Below, piece by piece: positions 36,720 through 44,795 of a stretch of 64,000 nt of DNA. The notes below the pieces were generated by a model. It was not told where the DNA came from. It did no database searches and worked only from the letters and a program-made list of their open reading frames with translations. The stretch is from assembly GCA_045634365.1 (NCBI GenBank), contig JAZRAC010000026.1, positions 1 through 64,000 of the forward strand, in the 5' to 3' direction. Within the stretch, counting starts at the first letter, position 1; every line of letters begins with the position of its first letter. Both the position numbers and the translations under genes were made by a program. This DNA is from HGM04593 sp045634365 (lineage in GTDB: Bacteria > Bacteroidota > Bacteroidia > Bacteroidales > Bacteroidaceae).

Positions 36720-38261
36720 TTAAGAGAGTTTCTTCAACAACGAGGTTATGCTCACATTATCTTGGATAATGTTGCGAAGGTCGGCAATAGCCACGCGGCG
36801 TTGCTCCATTGTGTCGCGCTCACGCAATGTAACCATTCCATCTTGGAGTGTCTGGTGGTCAATTGTCACACAGTAAGGAGTGCCGATGGCATCCATACGA
36901 CGGTAACGCTTGCCGATTGAGTCTTTCTCCTCGTAGTAGCAATTGAAGTTGAATTTAAGGTCGTTCATAATCTCGCGAGCCTTCTCGGGCAGGCCGTCTT
37001 TCTTTACAAGGGGAAGCACAGCCAATTTCACAGGGGCAAGCGCAGCGGGGAGGCGCAATACCACGCGCGACTCGCCGTTTGCGAGTGCCTCTTCGCAGTA
37101 CGATGCACACATTATGCTGAGGAACATACGGTCTACGCCGATAGAGGTCTCAATAACGTAGGGAGTGTAGCTCTCGTTAGTTTCGGGGTCGAAATATTTG
37201 ATATTCTTACCCGAATATTTCTCGTGCTGACCAAGGTCGAAATTTGTACGCGAGTGGATACCCTCAACCTCTTTAAAGCCGAAAGGCATCTTGAACTCAA
37301 TGTCGGTTGCGGCGTTGGCATAGTGGGCAAGTTTGTCGTGGTCGTGGAAACGATAAGCAGCGTCGCCAAAGCCAAGAGCCTTGTGCCAAGCCAAGCGTGT
37401 CTCCTTCCATTTGTTGAACCATTCAAGCTCGCTGCCGGGGCGCACAAAGAACTGCATCTCCATCTGCTCAAATTCGCGCATACGGAAGATAAATTGGCGG
37501 GCTACAATCTCATTGCGGAAGGCTTTACCAATCTGTGCAATACCAAAGGGAACGCGCATACGACCGGTCTTCTGCACATTAAGGTAGTTCACGAATATTC
37601 CCTGTGCAGTTTCGGGACGAAGGTAAATTTTCATTGCAGCGTCGGCAGTTGAGCCCATTTCGGTAGAGAACATCAGGTTGAACTGACGCACTTCGGTCCA
37701 GTTGCGGGTTCCGGAAATTGGGCACACAATCTCCTCGTCGATTATTATCTGACGAAGCTCGTCGAGGTCCATTGCATTGAGAGCCGCCGAGAAACGTGCG
37801 TGAAGAGCGTCGCGTTTAACCTTTTCGGCAAGCACTTTGGGGTTTGTTTCAAGGAAAAGCTCGCGGTTGAAAGAGTCGCCGAAACGCTTTGCCGCCTTTG
37901 CCGCCTCCTTCTCTATCTTGTCGTCATACTTTGCAAGCTGCTCCTCGATGAGCACGTCGGCACGGTAACGTTTCTTTGAATCGCGGTTGTCAATCAAAGG
38001 GTCGTTGAACGCATCAACGTGGCCCGAGGCCTTCCATATTGTGGGGTGCATAAATATTGCAGAATCGATACCTACGATATTATCGTGCAGGAGCACCATA
38101 CTCTGCCACCAATATGTCTTTATGTTATTTTTCAATTCCACTCCCATCTGTCCATAGTCGTACACAGCACCAAGGCCGTCGTATATATCGCTTGAGGGGA
38201 ATACAAAACCATACTCTTTACAGTGGGCTACCACTTTTTTAAATACATCTTCCTGAGCCAT
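36720..38261 (-). CDS. glyS: Glycyl-tRNA synthetase (homodimeric, class II)
   Basis: 513 residues from the ATG at 38261 (MAQEDVFKKVV); an upstream reading to 38378 enters AT-rich leader sequence. The class II marks include the glycine-site region around FPSSDIYDGLGAVYDYGQMG at the start, motif 2 near FRNEIVARQFIFRMREFEQME (shown in part) and motif 3 with GVDRMFLSIM. The C-terminal anticodon-binding domain begins near residue 405 (LAPVKLAVLPLVKK). The size fits the alpha-2 type enzyme (GRS1-like) used by Bacteroidetes rather than the alpha2-beta2 type. Confidence 0.95.
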   Translation of the reverse strand: MAQEDVFKKVVAHCKEYGFVFPSSDIYDGLGAVYDYGQMGVELKNNIKTYWWQSMVLLHDNIVGIDSAIFMHPTIWKASGHVDAFNDPLIDNRDSKKRYRADVLIEEQLAKYDDKIEKEAAKAAKRFGDSFNRELFLETNPKVLAEKVKRDALHARFSAALNAMDLDELRQIIIDEEIVCPISGTRNWTEVRQFNLMFSTEMGSTADAAMKIYLRPETAQGIFVNYLNVQKTGRMRVPFGIAQIGKAFRNEIVARQFIFRMREFEQMEMQFFVRPGSELEWFNKWKETRLAWHKALGFGDAAYRFHDHDKLAHYANAATDIEFKMPFGFKEVEGIHSRTNFDLGQHEKYSGKNIKYFDPETNESYTPYVIETSIGVDRMFLSIMCASYCEEALANGESRVVLRLPAALAPVKLAVLPLVKKDGLPEKAREIMNDLKFNFNCYYEEKDSIGKRYRRMDAIGTPYCVTIDHQTLQDGMVTLRERDTMEQRRVAIADLRNIIQDNVSITSLLKKLS

Positions 38262-38460
38262 CTTTCTATCAATATTAAATTTCTTGTTTATCAATATTAA
38301 AATCCTTGCAAAGAAAAGCATTTTTTGCCTAAAAACCTTGCTTTTGTACCATTTATCTCTCAAAATTATGACAAACACGGGGAAAAAGTATCAAGCATCG
38401 GGCAGTATGGGAAAATCTGTCGCAAAGTTTTTCGTTTTTTAGGCTATTTTCAACCGTATT

Positions 38461-38557
38461 TAAGGTAAACTTTGTGTATTTGAGGTAAACCTCGAATATT
38501 TCGGCACTCGCCGTGAAAAATATTTAAGTAAACTTAATATTTCTCGCTCGTTTGTTT
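38461..38557 (-). repeat. Diverged copy of the 76-bp element upstream of parC, with two extra hairpins
   Basis: Read on the minus strand it has ACAAACGAGCGAGA, the stem TTAAG-TTTA-CTTAA (plus strand 38524-38537) and TTTTCACGGCGAGTGCCG, in the same order as the units at 32010-32161. Beside it, AAG-GTAAA-CTT (from 38463) and GAG-GTAAA-CCTC (from 38482) repeat the stem-TAAA-stem pattern. Confidence 0.7.
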
Positions 38558-38558
38558 G

Positions 38559-38566
38559 TATATTTG
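38559..38566 (+). promoter_or_regulatory. -7 box for parC
   Basis: TATATTTG followed by CAG, 26 bases before the ATG at 38593. It directly abuts the diverged repeat copy, so the repeat lies where the -33 region would be. Confidence 0.55.
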
Positions 38567-38592
38567 CAGTTACCACAAGATATTATATCATT

Positions 38593-41247
38593 ATGGAATA
38601 CGACAACGAATACGACGAGAATATAGACGAAGCGGGAAACACCCCTATGGAAAATGGCGACGAGCAGGTGCATCACCAGCAGAAAGTATCGAGCGAGGAT
38701 GTTACTCACAAGCTTACGGGAATGTACCAAAATTGGTTCCTCGACTATGCGTCATACGTAATTCTGGAACGTGCCGTGCCCCATCTGTACGATGGATTAA
38801 AGCCGGTGCAACGACGCATCCTCCACGCTATGCGCGAGCTTGACGACGGGCGTTACAACAAGGTGGCAAATGTGGTGGGACACACTATGCAGTATCACCC
38901 TCACGGCGACGCCTCTATTGCCGGAGCATTGGTGCAACTGGGGCAGAAGGACCTGCTCATCGACTGTCAGGGTAACTGGGGCAACATTCTCACCGGCGAC
39001 TCGGCAGCAGCCCCTCGTTACATAGAGGCACGCCTCTCGCATTTTGCTCACGACGTCGTGTTCAATCCAAAGACAACAGAGTGGAAAATGTCGTACGACG
39101 GGCGCAACAAGGAGCCCATCACCCTGCCGGTAAAATTTCCCTTACTGCTGGTACAGGGTGTCGAAGGTATTGCCGTGGGCCTTTCATCTAAAATTCTGCC
39201 TCACAACTTCAACGAGGTGTGCGACGCGGCTGTGTCGTACCTGAAAAAGGAGCCTTTCGAGCTGTTCCCCGACTTTCAGACAGGTGGCAGCATAGATGTA
39301 TCGCGCTACCACGATGGCGACCGCACGGGGCGCGTGCGCATAAGAGCCAAGATTACAAAATCGGAGGATAATAAGACGCTCACAATATCCGAAATTCCCT
39401 TCGGGAAAACCACTCCGCTCATTATCGAGTCTATTCTGAAAGCCGTGGACAACGGCAAAATAAAGATACGCAAGGTTGACGACAACACTTCGGACAAGGT
39501 GGAAATTCTTGTACATCTTGCCCCGGGAGTATCGTCGGACAAGACCATCGATGCTCTCTATGCATTCACCGACTGCGAAATAAGCATCACCCCTTGCTGT
39601 TGCGTGATTGACGACCGCACGCCGCGCTTCCTCACCGTGAGCGACCTTTTGCGCCGCTCGGTCGATGGCACCAAGGAACTTTTGCGTCAGGAGCTGCAAA
39701 TACGCCGAGGAGAGTTGCTGGAACAGTTGCACTTCGCTTCGCTCGAAAGTATCTTCATAGAGGAACGCATATACAAGGACAAGGAGTTTGAGCAGGCAAA
39801 AGATATGGACACTGCGCTTGCACACATCGACCTTCGCCTCACCCCCTACAAGGAGAGCTTCATACGCGAAATTACTCGCGACGACCTTTTGCGCCTTATG
39901 GAGATTAAGATGGCTCGCATCTTGCGCTTCAACAAGGAGAAGGCCGAGGAACTTATCGCCCGCCTGCAAAAGGATATAAAGGATATTGACAAGCAGCTGG
40001 GCCGAATGACCGAGGTTACCATAAAATGGTTCACTATGCTCAAAGAGAAGTATGGCAGCCGCTACCCGCGACAGACCGAGATTCGAAATTTCGACACTAT
40101 CGTGGCAGCCAAAGTGATAGAGGCCAACCAGAAACTCTACATCAACCGTGCCGAAGGATTCATCGGAACATCGCTCAAAAAAGACGAATTTGTAACCAAC
40201 TGCTCCGAAATTGACGATGTTATTCTCTTCTACAAAGATGGGAAGTACAAGGTGGTGAAGGTGAGCGAAAAACTCTTTGTTGGCAAGAATGTGATACACG
40301 TGGATGTATTCAAGAAGAACGACAAACGCACCATTTACAATGTGGTGTACCGCGACGGACGCAACGGCATACACTTTATTAAACGCTTCGCCGCAACAGG
40401 AATGACACGCGACCGCGAATACGATGTTACACAAGGCACACCCGGCTCAAAGATTGCCTACTTCACAGCCAACCCCAACGGCGAGGCCGAGGTTATAAAA
40501 GTGCAGTTGAAGCCCAACCCCCGCCTGCGTGTGGCCATACTGGAAAAGGATTTCAGCACCATAGCCATAAAAGGGCGTCAGTCGATGGGTAACATACTCA
40601 CAAAGAATGAGGTACTGCGCATCACACTGAAACGCCACGGAAACTCCACATTGGGCGGAAGAAAAGTGTGGTTCGACCGCGACATTCTGCGCATAAACTT
40701 CGACAACCACGGCGAGTATTTAGGCGAGTTTCACAACGACGACAAGATACTCGCCATACGCAGCAACGGAGAGTTCTATCTGTCGCCTGTGGACCTCAAC
40801 AACCACTACGAGGACGACCTTATGGTTATTGAGAAGTTCGACCCTGCAAAAGTGTGGTCGGCAGCATTGTACGATGCCTCGCAGCAGAACTTCCCATACG
40901 TAAAGCGTTTCACCCTCGAAGCTAATGCCCGCCGACAGAACTGCTTGGGCGACAACAAGAACAACGAGCTCATCTGGTTCACAAGCACAGCCTTCCCGCG
41001 CATACAGGTGATGTTCGGCGGGAACGACCAATTCCGCGAGCCGCTGGTAATAGAGCTCGACGAATTTATCGGAGTAAAGAGCTTCAAGGCACGCGGCAAG
41101 CGCCTCACCACATACGAAATTGACGAAATAATAGAGCTTGAACCAACAAAGTTCCCACCCGAGCCGGAGCCTGTGGAGGAGGCTCCCGTTGAAGAATACG
41201 AAGATAACGAGCCCGAACAACTCTCGCTCTTTAACGACAAAGAGTAA
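38593..41247 (+). CDS. parC: DNA topoisomerase IV subunit A
   Basis: 884 residues. An acidic N-terminal extension of about 35 residues precedes the type IIA catalytic core: LERAVPHLYDGLKPVQRRIL, then the quinolone-region HPHGDASIAGALV and the active-site tyrosine in AAPRYIEARLS (about residue 138-148). A coiled-coil gate follows (about 400-480) and then a C-terminal beta-pinwheel with blades to about 830. The acidic tail ends EQLSLFNDKE. It decatenates daughter chromosomes with ParE. The GyrA-box QRRGGKG is not seen in the C-domain, which favours ParC over GyrA. It is followed by DUF3316 after 25 bases. Confidence 0.9.
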   Translation: MEYDNEYDENIDEAGNTPMENGDEQVHHQQKVSSEDVTHKLTGMYQNWFLDYASYVILERAVPHLYDGLKPVQRRILHAMRELDDGRYNKVANVVGHTMQYHPHGDASIAGALVQLGQKDLLIDCQGNWGNILTGDSAAAPRYIEARLSHFAHDVVFNPKTTEWKMSYDGRNKEPITLPVKFPLLLVQGVEGIAVGLSSKILPHNFNEVCDAAVSYLKKEPFELFPDFQTGGSIDVSRYHDGDRTGRVRIRAKITKSEDNKTLTISEIPFGKTTPLIIESILKAVDNGKIKIRKVDDNTSDKVEILVHLAPGVSSDKTIDALYAFTDCEISITPCCCVIDDRTPRFLTVSDLLRRSVDGTKELLRQELQIRRGELLEQLHFASLESIFIEERIYKDKEFEQAKDMDTALAHIDLRLTPYKESFIREITRDDLLRLMEIKMARILRFNKEKAEELIARLQKDIKDIDKQLGRMTEVTIKWFTMLKEKYGSRYPRQTEIRNFDTIVAAKVIEANQKLYINRAEGFIGTSLKKDEFVTNCSEIDDVILFYKDGKYKVVKVSEKLFVGKNVIHVDVFKKNDKRTIYNVVYRDGRNGIHFIKRFAATGMTRDREYDVTQGTPGSKIAYFTANPNGEAEVIKVQLKPNPRLRVAILEKDFSTIAIKGRQSMGNILTKNEVLRITLKRHGNSTLGGRKVWFDRDILRINFDNHGEYLGEFHNDDKILAIRSNGEFYLSPVDLNNHYEDDLMVIEKFDPAKVWSAALYDASQQNFPYVKRFTLEANARRQNCLGDNKNNELIWFTSTAFPRIQVMFGGNDQFREPLVIELDEFIGVKSFKARGKRLTTYEIDEIIELEPTKFPPEPEPVEEAPVEEYEDNEPEQLSLFNDKE

Positions 41248-41272
41248 GAGGCTTCAACATAAGTTGTTTATA

Positions 41273-42124
41273 ATGAAAAAAACGTTGACATATTGCCTTG
41301 CCCTGCTGTTTGCAACAACAATTGCGGCACAGACGGCAGCAGACAACACTATCGTACCCGAAAGGATTGTCGTAAAATGCCCCTCATACGGCTTTACCTT
41401 TATGAACAACCTCGACACCTATCTGTCGGGCTACAATCACACAGGCTGCGGGCTCTACTTTTCAAACGAGAATTTCCGCGATGCACGCACAGGCAACTAT
41501 CGTTGGAAATACCAGACACTGCTAACTGCCAATCTGGGAATTACCACGCTGAATGACGATACTCAGCTGTCGAGTATGATAAATTACAGTTGGAGCGGTT
41601 ACCACCCGTTCAAAATAAACGAGCGACTGCAACTGCTTGCCGGCGCACAAGTGCAGTTGGGGGGCGGCGCACTCTACATTCCCACAAACGGGAACAATCT
41701 TGTATCGGTGAAGATGCGTGCCGCACTCGCCGCGTCGGGAATGATAATATACCACATACCCACACAACGAGGAGATTTTACGCTGCGCTACCAGATAGAT
41801 GTTCCACTCGCAGGCATAATGTTCGCACCGGAATTCGGGCAATCCTATTACGAAATATTCGGGTTAGGAGATTATGGACGCACATTCACCTTCTCGCACC
41901 CCATAAACAGCCCATCGATGCGCAATACCTTCTCCATCGACATTCCGATAAACAGTTGGGGGAACAGTACCGCCCTGCGCCTCTCCTATGTCGTAGATAT
42001 TCTGCAATCGGATATAAACGACATACGCACCCACCTATATAACCACGCATTCACATTCGGCTTTGTAAAAACAATATACAAAGTAAAGCGGGAAGATAAA
42101 AAAATATTCTACAACCCATTCTGA
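41273..42124 (+). CDS. DUF3316 outer-membrane-type protein
   Basis: 283 residues from the ATG at 41273, with a clear signal peptide (about 1-20, ending TIAAQ). The body is beta-rich with alternating hydrophobic strands (YRWKYQTLLTANLGITTL, LQLLAGAQVQLGGGALYI) as in an outer-membrane barrel, and ends in a Lys-rich stretch and NPF. It matches the DUF3316 family, found in Bacteroidetes, of unknown function. It follows parC and precedes the S41 lipoprotein by 5 bases, suggesting an operon. Confidence 0.75.
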   Translation: MKKTLTYCLALLFATTIAAQTAADNTIVPERIVVKCPSYGFTFMNNLDTYLSGYNHTGCGLYFSNENFRDARTGNYRWKYQTLLTANLGITTLNDDTQLSSMINYSWSGYHPFKINERLQLLAGAQVQLGGGALYIPTNGNNLVSVKMRAALAASGMIIYHIPTQRGDFTLRYQIDVPLAGIMFAPEFGQSYYEIFGLGDYGRTFTFSHPINSPSMRNTFSIDIPINSWGNSTALRLSYVVDILQSDINDIRTHLYNHAFTFGFVKTIYKVKREDKKIFYNPF

Positions 42125-42129
42125 TATTT

Positions 42130-43164
42130 ATGAGGAAACTGCTCACACTCCTGTTAATACTCCCATTCGCACTGCTCACCGGTTGCGTGAAGGAGGATGA
42201 ATATAACGACAATGCCACGGGAAATTTCGATGCATTGTGGAATATAATCAACGAGCGTTACTGCTTCTTTGAAGAGGCTGCCAAGAAGTATGGGCTTAAC
42301 TGGGACGCAGTATACACAAAGTATCGTCCGGCGGCAATGGCAGCAAGCGACGATGGGGAACTTTTCGACATTATGGGGGAGATGTTGCGCGAACTTCGCG
42401 ACGGACACGTGAACCTCACATCCTACTACGGAACAACCTACTATTGGGATTGGAGCCTCGACTACCCCTTAAATTTCAGCGACTCCATTCAGCGTAACTA
42501 TCTGGGGAATGATTTTCGTTACAGCAACGGAATAAAATACACCATTCTGCCCGACAAGATTGCCTATATGTATGTAGGGAGCTTCGAGAATGGATTAAGC
42601 AGCAATAATATATCGGTGATGTTCAGAAATATATCCGAGGCGAAAGGACTTATACTCGACATAAGAAACAACGGGGGCGGGCAGCTAACCTCGGCCGAGA
42701 AACTCGCAGGGCACTTTGTGCGCAGCAAGACACACTGCGGATACATACAGCACAAGACCGGAAAAGGACACAACGATTTTTCGTCGCCCGAACCGCTATA
42801 CATCGAGCCCGAAGGCACCATCTGGGCAAGGCCTGTGATACTGCTCACCAACCGTGGAGTTTACAGCGCAGCCAACCATTTTGTAATGCTTATGAAGCCA
42901 CTGCCACAAGTGCTTGTAATTGGCGACACAACCGGTGGCGGCTCGGGGCTTCCACTTTGCAGTACCCTGCCCAACGGCTGGACCGTACGCTTCTCGGCCT
43001 GCCCCATTCTGGACATTAACGGGGCTCACACAGAATTCGGCATTGCCCCCGACAAAGAGGTTCACATAACCTCGGAAGATTGGAACAGCGGGCGCGACAC
43101 TATGATTGAGGAGGCCTGCCGCATCATAAAGCTCGCATACGAAAATAACACCGAAAAAGATTGA
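42130..43164 (+). CDS. S41-family peptidase lipoprotein
   Basis: 344 residues. The lipoprotein signal ALLTGC (Cys about 19) predicts membrane attachment. The tail-specific-protease (S41) domain runs from about residue 130, with GLILDIRNNGGGQLTSAEKL, and the catalytic Ser lies in RGVYSAANHFVML (about 244-256). The expected Lys is not clear: the usual S41 Lys may be replaced in this branch. No PDZ domain is visible. Probable role: cleavage of periplasmic or surface proteins. Last gene before tRNA-Leu. Confidence 0.82.
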   Translation: MRKLLTLLLILPFALLTGCVKEDEYNDNATGNFDALWNIINERYCFFEEAAKKYGLNWDAVYTKYRPAAMAASDDGELFDIMGEMLRELRDGHVNLTSYYGTTYYWDWSLDYPLNFSDSIQRNYLGNDFRYSNGIKYTILPDKIAYMYVGSFENGLSSNNISVMFRNISEAKGLILDIRNNGGGQLTSAEKLAGHFVRSKTHCGYIQHKTGKGHNDFSSPEPLYIEPEGTIWARPVILLTNRGVYSAANHFVMLMKPLPQVLVIGDTTGGGSGLPLCSTLPNGWTVRFSACPILDINGAHTEFGIAPDKEVHITSEDWNSGRDTMIEEACRIIKLAYENNTEKD

Positions 43165-43182
43165 TTTTTTAAAAATTAGTAC

Positions 43183-43190
43183 TACCTTTG
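43183..43190 (+). promoter_or_regulatory. Promoter -7 box of tRNA-Leu
   Basis: TACCTTTG; a TTG at 43161-43163 stands 19 bases upstream as the -33 element. Confidence 0.6.
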
Positions 43191-43225
43191 CACTGTCTTT
43201 TGCAGACAGCGTCTAATGAATGCCC

Positions 43226-43307
43226 GCGCCTGTGGCGAAATTGGTAGACGCGCCAGACTTAGGATCTGGTGTTGAGAGACGTGTAGGTTCGAGTCCTATC
43301 AGGCGCA
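43226..43307 (+). tRNA. tRNA-Leu (anticodon UAG)
   Basis: 82-nt class II tRNA with an extra arm. The acceptor stem GCGCCTG pairs with CAGGCGC; D arm GGCGAAATTGGTAGACGC; anticodon arm CCAGA-CTTAGGA-TCTGG, anticodon TAG, reading CUN codons; T arm GGTTCGAGTCC. CCA is not encoded. A terminator hairpin follows at once. Its 3' end is the left edge of the AT-rich accessory region. Confidence 0.96.
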
Positions 43308-43949
43308 CGAATGAACAAAAGAGGATAATTCGAGAGAATTTTCCTCTTTTTTATTTTTGTAATTCACTGATAATCGAGCAATTATAGACAGTGCCTCATT
43401 CTCATCAATGGTTCGATAATTGTCTTTTTCCTTATCCCACAAAATTCCATTGGGAAAGAGCAGATTTTGCAGTTTTTGGCAAGTTTCAAGCGATGCATCA
43501 CGCCATAAACTATCTAATTTACAGCACATTGCGAGTATGTCATCTACCTCACTATCAAGGTTCGATAAATTTTTTCTGCACTCTGCTAAACCTCGCTCTA
43601 TGTTATCGAGTTTTTCTTGCAAATCCTTGTTTGTCATTTCGTAAATCTCCTCATCGATTTCACCCATGCCAAACCTTACCTTGCACTTCTTCAACTTGCC
43701 AATATATTCGCTCTTTTGCTTTTTAAGCAATGTTTCCATATTCCTAGCCTCATCATCATTGGAAATAATCATTTTTGAGATAATATCCCTCAAAAGCGGT
43801 TTAAGGTTCTCTGTGACATTAAAAAAACGCAACAGACATTCATACCTTTCGTGCATCTTTTTCGCTGATACATTGGTTTTACAACCACTCTGATTGCATT
43901 TATAATAGTCGATGTTCTTCTTTTTGACTGTATATGCAGTAAACGGCAT
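43299..43949 (-). pseudogene. Large serine recombinase, C-terminal remnant
   Basis: The frame encodes a zinc-ribbon-like start (YYKCNQSGCKTNVSAKKMHE), then a long charged coiled coil typical of the C-terminal region of large serine recombinases of mobile elements. The resolvase catalytic domain with its Ser, the 'recombinase' domain and the first half of the zinc ribbon are absent; a TAA stands directly upstream of the residue block. The upstream side is fused to a Rep-like remnant, so an internal deletion of an element is likely. The reading frame runs to within the 3' end of tRNA-Leu. No function is expected. Confidence 0.75.
43317..43356 (+). terminator. Terminator after tRNA-Leu
   Basis: Stem AAAAGAGGA (43317-43325) / TCCTCTTTT (43342-43350) with an inner AATTC/GAATT step, then TTATTTTT. 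Confidence 0.85.
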
Positions 43950-44394
43950 GAATTAGGCGTTTTGAGAGGTTGCGAGTATCATCGAAAGCGAGGTCAAGGC
44001 GTGTAAGGTTGTGGAATTTCAATCCCAACATTCCCTCAATGTAATCGAGGTAAACAAGGCGATTGTGGGTGTTATAGTTGTAGTTGAGGTATAGTTGCTT
44101 GTTGTCTATCTCAATCCACACAAACCCACTCATTTCGCCCTCTTTGTCTGCTTTCAATCCCCAACGCAATGTACCAAAGCATTGCATATCGTACTCGCTG
44201 TTGGGGTTGTTGCTTGTTCTCTCAAGGTAGATGATTTTGTAGATGTAATCGTAATATTTGCCCTCTGTTCTTTCAAGACGAAAATCCCAATGTGGGAGTT
44301 CATAGATTTCGAGGGGTGTTTCCATTAGTTGATATAATGGAGAGTCTTCATAGAGTGTGTAGCATAGTTTTACTTTGTCAGCACTGATTTTCAT
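43900..44394 (-). pseudogene. Truncated replication-initiation (Rep_trans-like) protein
   Basis: The ATG at 44394 gives 164 residues; the frame stops soon after it meets the recombinase remnant near 43950. The segment LTRLDLAFDDTRNL resembles the N-terminal part of rolling-circle replication initiators (Rep_trans family) of plasmids, conjugative elements and phage-like replicons, in which a similar R-x-D-x-x-x-D strand precedes the catalytic Tyr. That catalytic part is missing here. Its start overlaps the end of the small gene upstream, indicating former translational coupling. Similarity was judged by eye, so the family name is tentative. Confidence 0.5.
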
Positions 44395-44575
44395 TGTTAA
44401 TACTGTTTTTAATCTCATTAGTTCCATCGTTTGGCTTATTGGGGATTGTTGCCCAATAAGCACGCATACCATCGCTTATGGCTTGCTTGTGGTTGTCTGT
44501 CAAACCACGCCCTTTGAGGGCTTGACTGATACGCTGTTTGGTATCATCATTTAGTTCTCTAAATTTTCGTTTCAT
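44378..44575 (-). CDS. Small NUMOD3-like DNA-binding protein of a mobile element
   Basis: 65 residues, basic at the start. LNDDTKQRISQALKGRGLTD, then NHKQAISDGMRAYWATIP matches a NUMOD3-type module (short helix motif SQALKGRGLTDNHKQAIS in pieces), a DNA-binding unit best known from homing endonucleases. Small proteins of this kind stand before rep-like genes in Bacteroidales mobile elements. It overlaps the start of the truncated Rep gene by 17 bases. Possibly still expressed, but its element is broken. Confidence 0.6.
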   Translation of the reverse strand: MKRKFRELNDDTKQRISQALKGRGLTDNHKQAISDGMRAYWATIPNKPNDGTNEIKNSINNENQC

Positions 44576-44604
44576 AAGCTATATTGTTTATATATAAATA
44601 TTTC

Positions 44605-44662
44605 ACAAACGAGCGAGATATAAAGTTTGCTTTAATATTTCAAAGCGAGTGCAGTAAATATT
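44605..44662 (+). repeat. Diverged copy of the 76-bp element
   Basis: ACAAACGAGCGAGA, hairpin TAAAG-TTTG-CTTTA (44621-44634), then TTTCAAAGCGAGTGCAGT. It has the same layout as the tandem units at 32010-32161, with paired changes in the stem. It lies 30 bases upstream of the small NUMOD3-like gene. Confidence 0.75.
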
Positions 44663-44696
44663 CATCGTTTACGATAAATAGTAGCATAAGTAGAAA

Positions 44697-44718
44697 AAGA
44701 GTAAATAGTAAGTAACTT
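44697..44718 (+). repeat. 22-bp direct repeat, left copy
   Basis: AAGAGTAAATAGTAAGTAAC plus TT, repeated exactly at 46601-46622. The two copies bracket the Mrr-type nuclease gene. Confidence 0.85.
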
Positions 44719-44757
44719 TTTTTGAAAAAAAGTTTAAATATATTTTAATGTTAGTAA

Positions 44758-44773
44758 TAGTTTTGTAGTTTTG
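44758..44773 (+). promoter_or_regulatory. Tandem -7 boxes for the Mrr-type gene
   Basis: TAGTTTTG occurs twice back to back (44758-44765 and 44766-44773), each fitting TAnnTTTG, 23-38 bases before the ATG at 44796. Confidence 0.5.
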
Positions 44774-44795
44774 AAATTGATAGATAGTGAATATT

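Larger units (their letters stand above)
38262..38592. other. Intergenic region between glyS and parC
   Basis: 331 bases without a gene, between divergent genes. The glyS side is plain AT-rich leader. From 38460 there is a run of three small hairpins whose loops include TAAA, then the 76-bp-type element in inverted orientation (next entry), then the parC promoter. Confidence 0.7.
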
